From positions 124,001 to 188,000 of the forward strand of contig NZ_RWGU01000049.1 of NCBI RefSeq assembly GCF_003944755.1: 64,000 nt of DNA. Reading direction: 5' to 3'. Positions within the stretch are counted from its first letter, which is position 1. The number at the start of each line of letters is the position of its first letter. Origin of the DNA: Rhodovulum robiginosum. GTDB taxonomy: Bacteria > Pseudomonadota > Alphaproteobacteria > Rhodobacterales > Rhodobacteraceae. Shown in pieces: positions 34,938 to 43,080 of the stretch. The notes beneath the pieces are model-generated. The model had not been told where the DNA came from, did no database searches, and worked only from the letters and a program-made list of their open reading frames with translations. The translations under genes and the position numbers were made by a program.

Positions 34938-36236
34938 TCAGTACCGGTTCGCGATGGGGAGGTCTTCGGCCGGGAAGAGCGAGATCACCTCGCAGCCGGT
35001 CTCGGTAACGACGACCTCTTCCTCGATCCGGGCGGCGGAATAGCCGTCGGCGGCTGGGCAGTAGGTTTCCAGCGCAAAGACCATTCCCGTCTTGATTTCC
35101 ATCGGGTGATCGAGGCTGACCGCGCGGCTGATGATCGGACGCTCGTGCAGTGCAAGCCCCAGGCCGTGGCCGAATTGCAGGCCGAAGGCCGCGTCTTCGC
35201 TGGGGAAGCCGAACTCCTCGGCCTTGGGCCAGGCCTGCGCGACGGTGTCGGTGCTGACGCCGGGGCGGATCAAGTCGATTGAGGCGTCGATCCACTCGCG
35301 CGCCTTCACATAGGCGTCGTTCTGCGCAGAGGATGAGCGCCCGATGTTGAAGGTCCGGTAGTAGCAGGTCCGGTAGCCTTGGTAGCTCTGCAGGATATCG
35401 AAAAACGCCTGGTCGCCCGGGCGGAAATAACGGTCGGTGAAGTTGTGCGGATGCGGGTTACAGCGTTCGCCGGAAATGGCGTTGATCGCCTCGACGTCGT
35501 CGGAGCCCATCTCGTAGAGCATCTTGTTCGACAGCGCGACGATGTCTGCCTCGCGCACGCCCGGTTTCAACTCCTCATAGATCATGTGATAGACGCCATC
35601 GACCATGCTGGCCGCTTGGGTCAAAAGCTGGATCTCGTCCCAGTTCTTGATTTCTCGCGCCGCCAGCATGATCTGCTGACCATCGACGACATGCAGCCCC
35701 TCCTCCTGCAGCGCGTGGAACATCGCGGTTTCGGCATAGTCCACGCCAACGGGCATGTCCGCCACGCCCGCGTCCTTGATCAGGCCGGCGATCTGCTTGG
35801 CGTATTTTCGCATCAGGCCGAATTCCGGCGGAATGGTTCCGCGCATGCCAACAACGCCGGCGAGGCAGTGATCGGGTTCAAGCCAGTCTGAATACTTCTG
35901 GTGATGCACGGCCGCCGAGCCGAAATCCCAGACATAGGGGCTGTCGTCTCCGGTCAGCAGGCAGAACCGGCACATCTTGTCCCGTTCCCATTCGCCGATC
36001 TTCGTTGCGCTGACGTAGCGGATGTTATTGACGTCAAAGAGCAGGAGCGTGCCAGCGTTCGAGTTCTGAAGCGCCTGCCGGGTCCGCGCGAGACGGTAGC
36101 GGCGCAGGCGATCGTGGTCGATCCGACGTTCGAAATCCACAGACGTGTGTCCCCAGGCAGGAATCCGTCCCTCCCACTTCCAGTTCGGTTCGAGATCCTG
36201 CGGTGTGAGCAGGTTCGGCATCAGTGCGCGTGACAT
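34938..36236 (-). CDS. M24-fold metallopeptidase-like protein with altered metal site
   Basis: The 432-residue product has an N-terminal creatinase-like domain (LRRYRLARTRQALQNSNAGT, LLFDVNNIRYV) and a C-terminal pita-bread domain. Ligand positions: Asp in AFFDILQSYQGY, then GYRTCYYRTF where the usual second Asp is replaced by Cys, His in FGHGLGLALHE, Glu in FALETYCP and Glu in ARIEEEVVVTE. The family includes Xaa-Pro peptidases, creatinases and the DMSP lyase DddP. This protein resembles that group but lacks DddP's Asp triad. In this operon it may act on a sugar-acid intermediate. Confidence 0.8.
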   Translation of the reverse strand: MSRALMPNLLTPQDLEPNWKWEGRIPAWGHTSVDFERRIDHDRLRRYRLARTRQALQNSNAGTLLLFDVNNIRYVSATKIGEWERDKMCRFCLLTGDDSPYVWDFGSAAVHHQKYSDWLEPDHCLAGVVGMRGTIPPEFGLMRKYAKQIAGLIKDAGVADMPVGVDYAETAMFHALQEEGLHVVDGQQIMLAAREIKNWDEIQLLTQAASMVDGVYHMIYEELKPGVREADIVALSNKMLYEMGSDDVEAINAISGERCNPHPHNFTDRYFRPGDQAFFDILQSYQGYRTCYYRTFNIGRSSSAQNDAYVKAREWIDASIDLIRPGVSTDTVAQAWPKAEEFGFPSEDAAFGLQFGHGLGLALHERPIISRAVSLDHPMEIKTGMVFALETYCPAADGYSAARIEEEVVVTETGCEVISLFPAEDLPIANRY

Positions 36237-36248
36237 GGCAAACTCCCT

Positions 36249-36270
36249 CGGGCGCGGCAGTCTGCGCCCG
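36249..36270 (-). other. stem-loop before the M24 gene
   Basis: CGGGCGC (36249-36255) pairs with GCGCCCG (36264-36270) across an 8-nt loop, between the SDR gene (36301-37110) and the M24 gene. On the minus strand the hairpin ends next to AGGGAG, the ribosome binding site of the M24 gene. It could be an mRNA processing or attenuation element. Confidence 0.35.
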
Positions 36271-36300
36271 TTTCCATTTTGTGTCAGGGTATTGGGCGGG

Positions 36301-37110
36301 TTATTGGATGCACCATCCCCCGTCGATATGGATCATCTGGCCGGTCATGTAGTCGCTGTCGTCGCTGGCGAGGAACGAGGCCGTGCCGGTGATGTCGTCA
36401 GGATAGGACACGCGCTTGATCTGGAGCGCTTCGCGGACGATGTCCTCGTAGGCCTGTCCTTCCTTCTGCTTGAAACCAATGTCCACGAGGTCCTTGTCCA
36501 GCTGTTCCCAGAGCGGCGTGACAACGACGCCCGGAGCATAGCCATTGACGGTGATGTTGTGCTCGGCCAGGCCGATCGCACCGCAATGGGTCAGCGCAAG
36601 GCAGCCGTATTTGGACGTGCAGTAGACAGTCACGTCGACCAGCGGCTTGCGAGAGGCGATACTGCCGACATTGATGATCTTGTAGGGGTGATCCTCCATC
36701 GGGCCCTGCTCGATCATCTGGCGCGCGGTTTCTTGCATCCCCAGCCACATCGCCTTGGTATTGACGTTCATGATCATGTCCCAGTTGTCCTCATCGATAT
36801 CCATGAAGAAACGGGGTTTGTTCAGGCCGGCATTGAAGAGGCCCACGTTGATCGGCCCGAACGCGTCGACGGTCGCGGCCACGGCGGCGGCGTTATCTTC
36901 GCGCTTGGTCACGTCCATTTTCACGGCGATGGCCTTGCCGTTTCCGGCGGCATTGATCCGCTCGGCAACCGTCTTTGCCTCGCGCTCGTCCAGGTCCCCA
37001 AGGCACACGTTGGCACCTTGCGCAGCGAAGCATTCGGCATTCGCCGCGCCCATCCCGCGGGCGGCGCCGGTAATCAGAATATTCTTACCCTTCAGGCGAT
37101 TGGGGTCCAT
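36301..37110 (-). CDS. SDR dehydrogenase (polyol/sugar type)
   Basis: Start ATG 37110 (MDPNRLKGKNILITGAARG) with a clear AGGAGGAGGAG upstream. The product has 269 residues. Motifs: TGAARGMG, FNAGLNKPRFF, NVGSIASRKP with the catalytic Ser and YCTSK. It shares unusual segments with the SDR at 40226-41023 (NAGxNKP, GMQExARQMIxQG, WEQxDxDL, SDYMTGQ), so the two are paralogues on opposite sides of the regulator. It is the first gene of the minus operon after the regulator gene. Confidence 0.85.
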   Translation of the reverse strand: MDPNRLKGKNILITGAARGMGAANAECFAAQGANVCLGDLDEREAKTVAERINAAGNGKAIAVKMDVTKREDNAAAVAATVDAFGPINVGLFNAGLNKPRFFMDIDEDNWDMIMNVNTKAMWLGMQETARQMIEQGPMEDHPYKIINVGSIASRKPLVDVTVYCTSKYGCLALTHCGAIGLAEHNITVNGYAPGVVVTPLWEQLDKDLVDIGFKQKEGQAYEDIVREALQIKRVSYPDDITGTASFLASDDSDYMTGQMIHIDGGWCIQ

Positions 37111-37127
37111 GGTTTCTCCTCCTCCTG

Positions 37128-38957
37128 TCACGGTTTCCCGTTTGGTCGTATCAGCGCGTCTGCCCGGTCCTGGGCGCGACGCAGGGCATCCCGCGGGGAA
37201 GAGATCCCGCGCAGCATGTCATGAAATTCCTCGCCGCAGATCTGGATGATGCCGCAGATTTCGGGCACCGGCGGGCGGGGCCAGAATTGCAGTTCATCGC
37301 GCCAGGACATCGCGTCCACCGCATCGAAGATAGACGATGCGCCTCGCACCTCGGGGTCGGCAGCCACGGAATAGCGCGGGTTCGTTCGGCTCCCGTTCTG
37401 TACGAATAGTTTCTGCGCTTCGGGCGACGTGAAGACGGCGAGCGCCTCGACCGCGGCCGCCAGGCGTTCGGGGGGAAGGTTGGCCGGGATGCCCAGGACG
37501 TAACCACCCACGGGCGCGATCTGGCGTGCTCCCGGACCGGCCGGATGCGGCAGGTAGCCGGTTTGCCCGTGGGCGGGCGAGCTTTCGTCACCTTCGAAAT
37601 ACGGTGCGAGCAGGGTGTAGCCAAACGCCATGGCGATCTTGCCCGAAGCATAGGGCCGAACCCGTTCGTACCAGGACATCGACAGGATGTCGGGCGGCGA
37701 ATACTGCATCAACTCGAGTAGAAACTCCGCCGCGCGCAACCCGGCCTCGGTGTCTATGGTCGGCCGATAGTCGCTTTCAGCCAGGTGGTCGGTGTCGAAA
37801 CCACCCGCAATTTCGGGTAAGTCCAAGATCGGCTGACCGAAGTCTGCTATCATCATCAAGACAGTGTGGCCTAGCGCGGTTCCCCGCGCGGCATTCCACG
37901 CTATGCCGTAGTGGCCTTGACGCGGGTCATGCAGGACGCTGGCGGCGTTAAGCAGGTCATCGGTCGTCGCCGGCGGTTTCAGCCCTGCCTTGGCGAACAG
38001 GTCTCGACGATAGAACAGCAGTTCGGGGGTGGTCTGGGCCGGCACGCCATAGGGACGGCCACCCCAATGGGCGGCCTTCCAGCCGGCGGTATGGAAGTCG
38101 GCGGGATCCAAACGCGCTACGTCCATCGCCTCTGACAGCGGCATCAAGACGTTCTTTTCGGCGAACTCTCCGATCCACGGCAGATCGACGGCAATGATAT
38201 CGTAACGGCTGGCCGGGCGTTCGGCATTGCGCAACGCTTCTTCGCGCAGGCGATCGATCGAGAAGGCGCGCTGATTGATCGGGGTCCCGAGCGCCTGTTC
38301 GAACTGACGCTTGAGGTTTTCCATGACCATGAAGGTCGGATCACCGTGCACCAGGACCCGAATGCCCCCGGGCACCTTGAACGGTTCGGTCAGGACATTC
38401 AGTGGCGGTATCAACTGCGCGGCGGCATAGCTGCCGCCGAAATAGTAATCGCGGCTTTCCCGTCCGGTGGCCTGTCCGCCGAAATGCCCTTCGGCCAGCC
38501 GTCGCAGACGGCCCGACAGCTGAACCCATTGCGACAGCAGTTTCTCGCTGGGGTGCAGCGAAAAGCTCTTACCGGTCCGGGTGCGGGGGCGTTGTTCGAT
38601 AAGGCCGGCCTGCACCATTTCTTTCAGGCGCCGGTTCGCCGTCGCGTAAGGGGCGCGGCTGGCTCCTATCAGCGACGTCGGCGTGATCGTCTTGGCCTCG
38701 AAATGCCCCTTAAGCAGGTGGAGCGTCATGCGCAAATGCGCGTTCGGAGAGATGATATCCAGCGTGTCTTCGATCTCGTCGATGAGTTCGTCCAGAAAGG
38801 GCAAGAGCTCGCGCGTCTCGCTCGGCGCATTTGGCGCGACCGGCTGCGATTGGCGATGTCCTCCCATGGCATTCATTGGTGACCCAAGACTTCTTCGTTT
38901 CTGGCTGGTTCTCCGCCCGGCGGATTTGTCCGATGCGGATGAAGATGTGCCACCCAT
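37128..38957 (-). CDS. winged-helix regulator fused to an ABC solute-binding-protein domain
   Basis: Start ATG 38957 with GGGAGGG 5 nt upstream. A GTG at 38981 is the alternative. The product has about 609 residues and no signal peptide or membrane segment. Residues about 45-130 form a winged helix (LRMTLHLLKGHFEAKTITPT, YATANRRLKEMVQAGLIEQR). Residues about 165-560 form a complete SBP_bac_1-like domain: LPWIGEFAEKNVLMPLSEAM, WGGRPYGVPAQTTPELLFYR, GKIAMAFGYTLLAPYF, PVGGYVLGIPANLPPERL. A short helical tail follows. The architecture implies a cytoplasmic one-component sensor that uses a periplasmic-binding-protein fold to read an imported sugar. It sits divergent to the importer genes it probably controls. 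Confidence 0.88.
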   Translation of the reverse strand: MGGTSSSASDKSAGRRTSQKRRSLGSPMNAMGGHRQSQPVAPNAPSETRELLPFLDELIDEIEDTLDIISPNAHLRMTLHLLKGHFEAKTITPTSLIGASRAPYATANRRLKEMVQAGLIEQRPRTRTGKSFSLHPSEKLLSQWVQLSGRLRRLAEGHFGGQATGRESRDYYFGGSYAAAQLIPPLNVLTEPFKVPGGIRVLVHGDPTFMVMENLKRQFEQALGTPINQRAFSIDRLREEALRNAERPASRYDIIAVDLPWIGEFAEKNVLMPLSEAMDVARLDPADFHTAGWKAAHWGGRPYGVPAQTTPELLFYRRDLFAKAGLKPPATTDDLLNAASVLHDPRQGHYGIAWNAARGTALGHTVLMMIADFGQPILDLPEIAGGFDTDHLAESDYRPTIDTEAGLRAAEFLLELMQYSPPDILSMSWYERVRPYASGKIAMAFGYTLLAPYFEGDESSPAHGQTGYLPHPAGPGARQIAPVGGYVLGIPANLPPERLAAAVEALAVFTSPEAQKLFVQNGSRTNPRYSVAADPEVRGASSIFDAVDAMSWRDELQFWPRPPVPEICGIIQICGEEFHDMLRGISSPRDALRRAQDRADALIRPNGKP

Positions 38958-39007
38958 GTCGGCCCTCCCAAGAATGTCCACAATGATCGCCGGACCGTAT
39001 CATAAAA

Positions 39008-39045
39008 ATATCCAATCTGGATTATAGAATAACCAATATGGATAT
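39008..39045. promoter_or_regulatory. two tandem operator-like dyads in the divergent promoter
   Basis: TATCCA-ATC-TGGATT (39009-39023) and TAACCA-ATA-TGGATA (39030-39044) share the consensus TAtCCA-N3-TGGATa. Their centres are 21 bp apart, two helical turns. The A/T-rich block stands out from the GC-rich surroundings between the regulator (start 38957) and the binding-protein gene (start 39194). They are likely operators for the divergent winged-helix/SBP regulator (inference). Confidence 0.65.
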
Positions 39046-39193
39046 TATTGCTGCGTCGCCTTCGAGGGGAAAGCGTCAGGCTACTGGCAATCGTTCGGTG
39101 TGCCGAATGATGATATGGCGTCCGGGGAGGGACGCCTTTGGGAGCCGCCCAAATGCGCGGTGTCCCAGACTGATAGTCTTTGGGAGGAACCAG

Positions 39194-40144
39194 ATGAAAC
39201 TTCGCTTCGCTCTTGCGGCAACAACGGCCATGGCCGTAATGACCGGGACGGCATCCGCCGACACCATGAAGATCGGCATCACGCAGAACAACGTCGGCGT
39301 CGACAGCTACCAGACCACCTATGAAAAGGCTTTCATTGCGGCCGCCGAAGCCAACGACGCGGTGGAAGCTGTCGTGCTGGACGCCGGGGGCGACGTCGCG
39401 CGCCAAATCGCCCAGATGGAAGACCTCATCCAGCAGGAAGTCGATGCCATAATCATCTGGCCGACGAACGGCGAAGCGGTGATCCCCGCGGTCCGCAAGG
39501 CGCACCAGGCCGACATCCCGGTGATCGTCACCAATTCCAATATCGCCGAACCCGGCTTTGACTTCGTGGCAAGCTTCTCGGGACCCGACAACATCACGCA
39601 GGGCTCGCGGTCGGCCGAGATCATGTGCGACAAGTTCAAGGAAATGGGGATCGAGGACGAGGCCCAGATCGTGCAGATCTCCGGCCAGCCCGGTTACACG
39701 ACCGCAATCGAACGTGCCAAGGGCTTCGAAGATCGCCTTCCCGAGGTCTGCCCGAACGTCACTTTGATGGAGACGCAGCCCGGTGACTGGAACCGCGAGA
39801 AGTCGCAGCAAGTCATGGAAGCCTTCCTGGTCAAGTACGATGACATAGACGGTGTCTATGCCGGCGACGACAACATGGGTGTCGGCGCGCTGAACGCCGC
39901 CAAGGCCGCCGGGCGCGACGGCATCATCTTCGTGGGCGCCACCAACTTTGCCGTGGGCTACGAGGCGATGGCGGCGGGCGACTATTGGGGCTCGATCTAC
40001 CAGTCACCTGTCGATGACGCCGAAGCGGCGCTCCAGACCGCACTCGACGTACTGAACGGCAAGGAGGTGCCGTTTCTGAACTACTTCGACACTCCGAAGA
40101 TCACGCAGGACAACATGGACGAGTTCAGCAAACCCGTTTTCTGA
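39194..40144 (+). CDS. sugar ABC transporter periplasmic binding protein (RbsB/type 1)
   Basis: Start ATG 39194 behind GGGAGGAACCAG. The 316-residue product has a signal peptide (FALAATTAMAVMTGTASA), then a type 1 periplasmic-binding fold: KIGITQNNVGVDSYQTTYEK, MEDLIQQEVDAIIIWPTNGE, IPVIVTNSNI, GVYAGDDNMGVGALNAAKAA. The ligand is probably a pentose, polyol or deoxysugar. Residues in the pocket were not matched to a known sugar. It is the first gene of the plus-strand importer operon. A hairpin follows it. Confidence 0.92.
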   Translation: MKLRFALAATTAMAVMTGTASADTMKIGITQNNVGVDSYQTTYEKAFIAAAEANDAVEAVVLDAGGDVARQIAQMEDLIQQEVDAIIIWPTNGEAVIPAVRKAHQADIPVIVTNSNIAEPGFDFVASFSGPDNITQGSRSAEIMCDKFKEMGIEDEAQIVQISGQPGYTTAIERAKGFEDRLPEVCPNVTLMETQPGDWNREKSQQVMEAFLVKYDDIDGVYAGDDNMGVGALNAAKAAGRDGIIFVGATNFAVGYEAMAAGDYWGSIYQSPVDDAEAALQTALDVLNGKEVPFLNYFDTPKITQDNMDEFSKPVF

Positions 40145-40158
40145 GCGTTTCCTCCCTG

Positions 40159-40189
40159 GTGCGGGGTGTGGCCGGTTCATGCCCCGCAC
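40159..40189 (+). terminator. stem-loop after the binding-protein gene
   Basis: GTGCGGGG (40159-40166) pairs perfectly with CCCCGCAC (40182-40189) over a 15-nt loop, 15 nt after the binding-protein stop. No U-run follows. Such hairpins commonly stabilise the upstream message and give the binding protein higher expression than the membrane components. Confidence 0.55.
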
Positions 40190-40225
40190 ACCGAATCCGA
40201 GAAATTGCATTGCGGGTAGGTTGTC

Positions 40226-41023
40226 GTGGGACGTGTTGCTGGACGGGTCTGTATCGTGACCGGTGCCGCTCAGGGAATCGGGCGGGCCATCGGAGAGGCG
40301 CTACTGGACGAAGGTGCGAAGGTGTGCTTCGCGGATATCGACGGCGCGAAGGTCGCGGAGGTCGCCGAGCAGAACCGGGCGCGGCTCGCAAGCCGGGACG
40401 CCAATGTCACCTCGGCGCAGGTCGACGTCACGGATCGCGGGCAGGTTCGTGCGATGATCGCACACACGGTGGAAAACCTCGGGCCGCTGCACGTGAAGTT
40501 CAATAATGCCGGTGTGAACAAGCCGATGAACTTCCTCGACGTGACCGAGGACAACTGGAATTTCATCATGGGAGTGAACGCCTTGGGCTGCATGATCGGA
40601 ATGCAGGAAGCCGCGCGCCAGATGATCGCACAGGGCAGCGGCGGAAAGATCATCAACACGGCGTCCATCGCCAGCCGTCAGGGCTTCGACAACGTGGCGC
40701 CGTACTGCGCTTCGAAATGGGCGGTGGTCTCGCTCACGCAATCGGGCGCCCGGGATCTTGCCAAGCATGATATCACCGTGACGGGCTTCGCGCCGGGCGT
40801 GGTGGCGACCGAAATGTGGGAACAGGTCGACCGCGACCTGATGGAGATCGGCGCCGCGGAGCGCCCTGGCCAGGCGATGGAGAAGTTCTCGGCCGAGATC
40901 CTGAGGGGGCGCGTTGCGCTTCCGTGCGACATCACAGGAACAACGACCTACCTCGCTTCGAAGGACAGCGATTACATGACCGGTCAGATCGTCATGATCG
41001 ACGGAGGCATGACGCTGGTCTGA
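40226..41023 (+). CDS. SDR dehydrogenase, paralogue of the 36.3-kb SDR
   Basis: A GTG start at 40226 follows GGGTAGGTTGTC. The 265-residue product shows TGAAQGIG, NNAGVNKPMNF, NTASIASRQG and YCASK. It has the same distinctive segments as the SDR at 36301-37110 (WEQVDRDLMEIG, ITGTTTYLASKDSDYMTGQ). It lies between the binding-protein and permease genes, so its substrate is probably the imported compound or its first product. Confidence 0.85.
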   Translation: MGRVAGRVCIVTGAAQGIGRAIGEALLDEGAKVCFADIDGAKVAEVAEQNRARLASRDANVTSAQVDVTDRGQVRAMIAHTVENLGPLHVKFNNAGVNKPMNFLDVTEDNWNFIMGVNALGCMIGMQEAARQMIAQGSGGKIINTASIASRQGFDNVAPYCASKWAVVSLTQSGARDLAKHDITVTGFAPGVVATEMWEQVDRDLMEIGAAERPGQAMEKFSAEILRGRVALPCDITGTTTYLASKDSDYMTGQIVMIDGGMTLV

Positions 41024-41092
41024 TCCGAAAGGCCTTCGAAGCGGCGCGAGTCTGACACTTCACGGAATGCCAGCGGCCTTAGGGAGGGGTTC

Positions 41093-42067
41093 ATGGCGAC
41101 ACTCACCAAGCAGCAGATCGGCAGTATTCTGGCGAAACAGGGCATCCTGATCGCCTTTGCACTCTTCATGATCGCCTTTGCCCTCGGGAACCCGAAATTC
41201 CTCACGGTCGACAATCTGTTCAGCGTCGTGCGGTCCTCGGCCATCCTGGGGGTCATGGCGCTGGGCGTAACCTTCGTGGTCATTAGCGGCAATCTCGACC
41301 TGTCCGTGGGGTCGATGATGTCGTTCTCGACCATCGTGGTGCTGGATCTGCATGACAAGATCGGGCCGTTTCTGGCGATCCCCGCGATGTTCTTGATGAC
41401 GCTCGCCCTCGGCGGGCTGATCGGCTTCCTGGTCGGCTATCTCAAGCTCAACTCGCTGATCGTGACGTTGGGGATGTTGTCGGCGATACATGGGCTCACA
41501 CTGACCTATTCCGGCGGCCAGAACATGGACATCGCCGACAAAGAGGGCACCTGGTTCAGCGTCTTCGGACAGGGCACGGCGCTTGGCATCCCGGTGCCGA
41601 TCCTGATCTTCGCGGGGCTCGCCGCGCTGTTGGGCCTCGTGCTGGCCAAGACACCGTTCGGGCGCAAGGTCTATGCAGTGGGCGGGAACGGCACCGCTGC
41701 GACCTTTTCGGGCATTCGGCGCGCACGGACCGTGTTCACCTGCTATCTGATGTCCGCGGGCTGCGTCGCGACCGCCGGTCTTATCCAAGCCAGCCGCAGC
41801 CTCGGGTCGCAGAACACCGTCGGTCAGGGCCTCGAGCTCGAAGTGCTCGCGGCCGTCATCCTGGGCGGCGCGTCCCTGTTGGGAGGGTCCGGCACGGTAT
41901 TCAAGACCGTTATCGGGGTCCTGATCCTCGGCTTCATTCAGAATGGCCTGCTGTTGATCGGCCTGCAATTCTACGTCCAGTTCGTCGTGACTTGGGTAAT
42001 CATCATTCTTGCCGTTTGGCTCGACGTCGCAGCCAAGCGCGGCAAGCTCTGGTCGCCGATCGCGTGA
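41093..42067 (+). CDS. sugar ABC transporter permease (RbsC type)
   Basis: The 324-residue product has about eight to ten membrane helices. Family markers: VTFVVISGNLDLSVGSMMSF, GFLVGYLKLNSLIVTLGML, the cytoplasmic loop TPFGRKVYAVGGNGTAATFS that contacts the ATPase, and AAVILGGASLLGGSGTVFKT. It is the first of two permease genes, suggesting a heterodimeric channel. The start follows AGGGAGGGGTTC. Confidence 0.92.
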   Translation: MATLTKQQIGSILAKQGILIAFALFMIAFALGNPKFLTVDNLFSVVRSSAILGVMALGVTFVVISGNLDLSVGSMMSFSTIVVLDLHDKIGPFLAIPAMFLMTLALGGLIGFLVGYLKLNSLIVTLGMLSAIHGLTLTYSGGQNMDIADKEGTWFSVFGQGTALGIPVPILIFAGLAALLGLVLAKTPFGRKVYAVGGNGTAATFSGIRRARTVFTCYLMSAGCVATAGLIQASRSLGSQNTVGQGLELEVLAAVILGGASLLGGSGTVFKTVIGVLILGFIQNGLLLIGLQFYVQFVVTWVIIILAVWLDVAAKRGKLWSPIA

Positions 42068-42078
42068 GGGAGGCATAG

Positions 42079-43080
42079 ATGAAAGCGGGCAAACTCTCCG
42101 ACGCGCTCAAGAAGGGCGCCATTTGGGGCTTCATTCTGCTGGAGTTGATCTTTTTCAGCGTCGCCGGGCAATTCCTGTCGCTGAGCGACAGCGCCTTCAT
42201 GGATCTCGATAACATGCTGCTGCTGCTCAAGCAGTCGGCACCGATCGGAATCATCGCGATTGGGATGACCATCGTGATGATCAACGGCAATATCGACCTC
42301 AGCGTCGGTGCAACCTTCGCCATCGCGGCCATCGTCTTGCTGGACAGCATGACCTGGCCGATCTTTGCCGGCCTCGGTGACTGGGTCATCCCCGTGTCCT
42401 GGCTCTTGGCGCTGACGGTCGGCACGCTGCTGGGCGCCCTGAACGGGCTCATCGTGTGGAAGACCGGCGTCGACGCGTTCATCGTGACGCTGGGGGCGAT
42501 GCTCGGCTATCGCGGCATGGTCTTCATGTTCAATGGCGAAAATCCCACAAGTCACTTGAACTGGACGTTGGTGGATTTCGCCGAGGCGCAGTTGCTGGGC
42601 ATCCATACGCCGACCTGGTTCCTGCTGGGCGTGACACTGGCGATCTGGTTCGTGATGACGCGCACGGTTCATGGCCGAAATGCCTATGCCATCGGCGACA
42701 ACCGCGAGGCTGCCGTGAACGCCGGTATCCGTGTCGGGCCGCACATGATGATCAATTTCGCCATCATCGGTTTTCTCGCCGCACTCTCCGCAGTGGTCTT
42801 CTACTCCGAAAGCGGATCGGTGAATCCCAATGACGGGCAGCTCTACGAGTTGTGGGTCATCACCGCAGTTGTGCTGGGCGGCACCAAGATCACCGGCGGC
42901 GCGGGCAGCGTGATCGGCACCTTCGGCGGCGTCATCGCCATACAGCTCTTGCGCAAGGGGTTGGGACATATCGGCGCCGACACGTCGACGGTAAACCTGG
43001 TGATCGGTCTGATCCTGATTGCCGTGCTGATCCTGGACCGGCAGCTGAACATCAGGGGCAAAGAGGAGTTGAAGCTATGA
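42079..43080 (+). CDS. sugar ABC transporter permease (RbsC type)
   Basis: The 333-residue product is homologous to the preceding permease: GMTIVMINGNIDLSVGATFA, NGLIVWKTGVDAFIVTLGAM, HGRNAYAIGDNREAAVNAGI, TAVVLGGTKITGGAGSVIGT. It starts 12 nt after the first permease, and its stop overlaps the ATPase start by ATGA. It pairs with the first permease to form the membrane channel. Confidence 0.92.
   Translation: MKAGKLSDALKKGAIWGFILLELIFFSVAGQFLSLSDSAFMDLDNMLLLLKQSAPIGIIAIGMTIVMINGNIDLSVGATFAIAAIVLLDSMTWPIFAGLGDWVIPVSWLLALTVGTLLGALNGLIVWKTGVDAFIVTLGAMLGYRGMVFMFNGENPTSHLNWTLVDFAEAQLLGIHTPTWFLLGVTLAIWFVMTRTVHGRNAYAIGDNREAAVNAGIRVGPHMMINFAIIGFLAALSAVVFYSESGSVNPNDGQLYELWVITAVVLGGTKITGGAGSVIGTFGGVIAIQLLRKGLGHIGADTSTVNLVIGLILIAVLILDRQLNIRGKEELKL

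Noticed and set aside
34938-36236. DMSP lyase dddP
   Set aside because: The fold family is the same, but the Asp-x-Asp and later Asp ligands of DddP are not present and the neighbours are sugar-acid genes.
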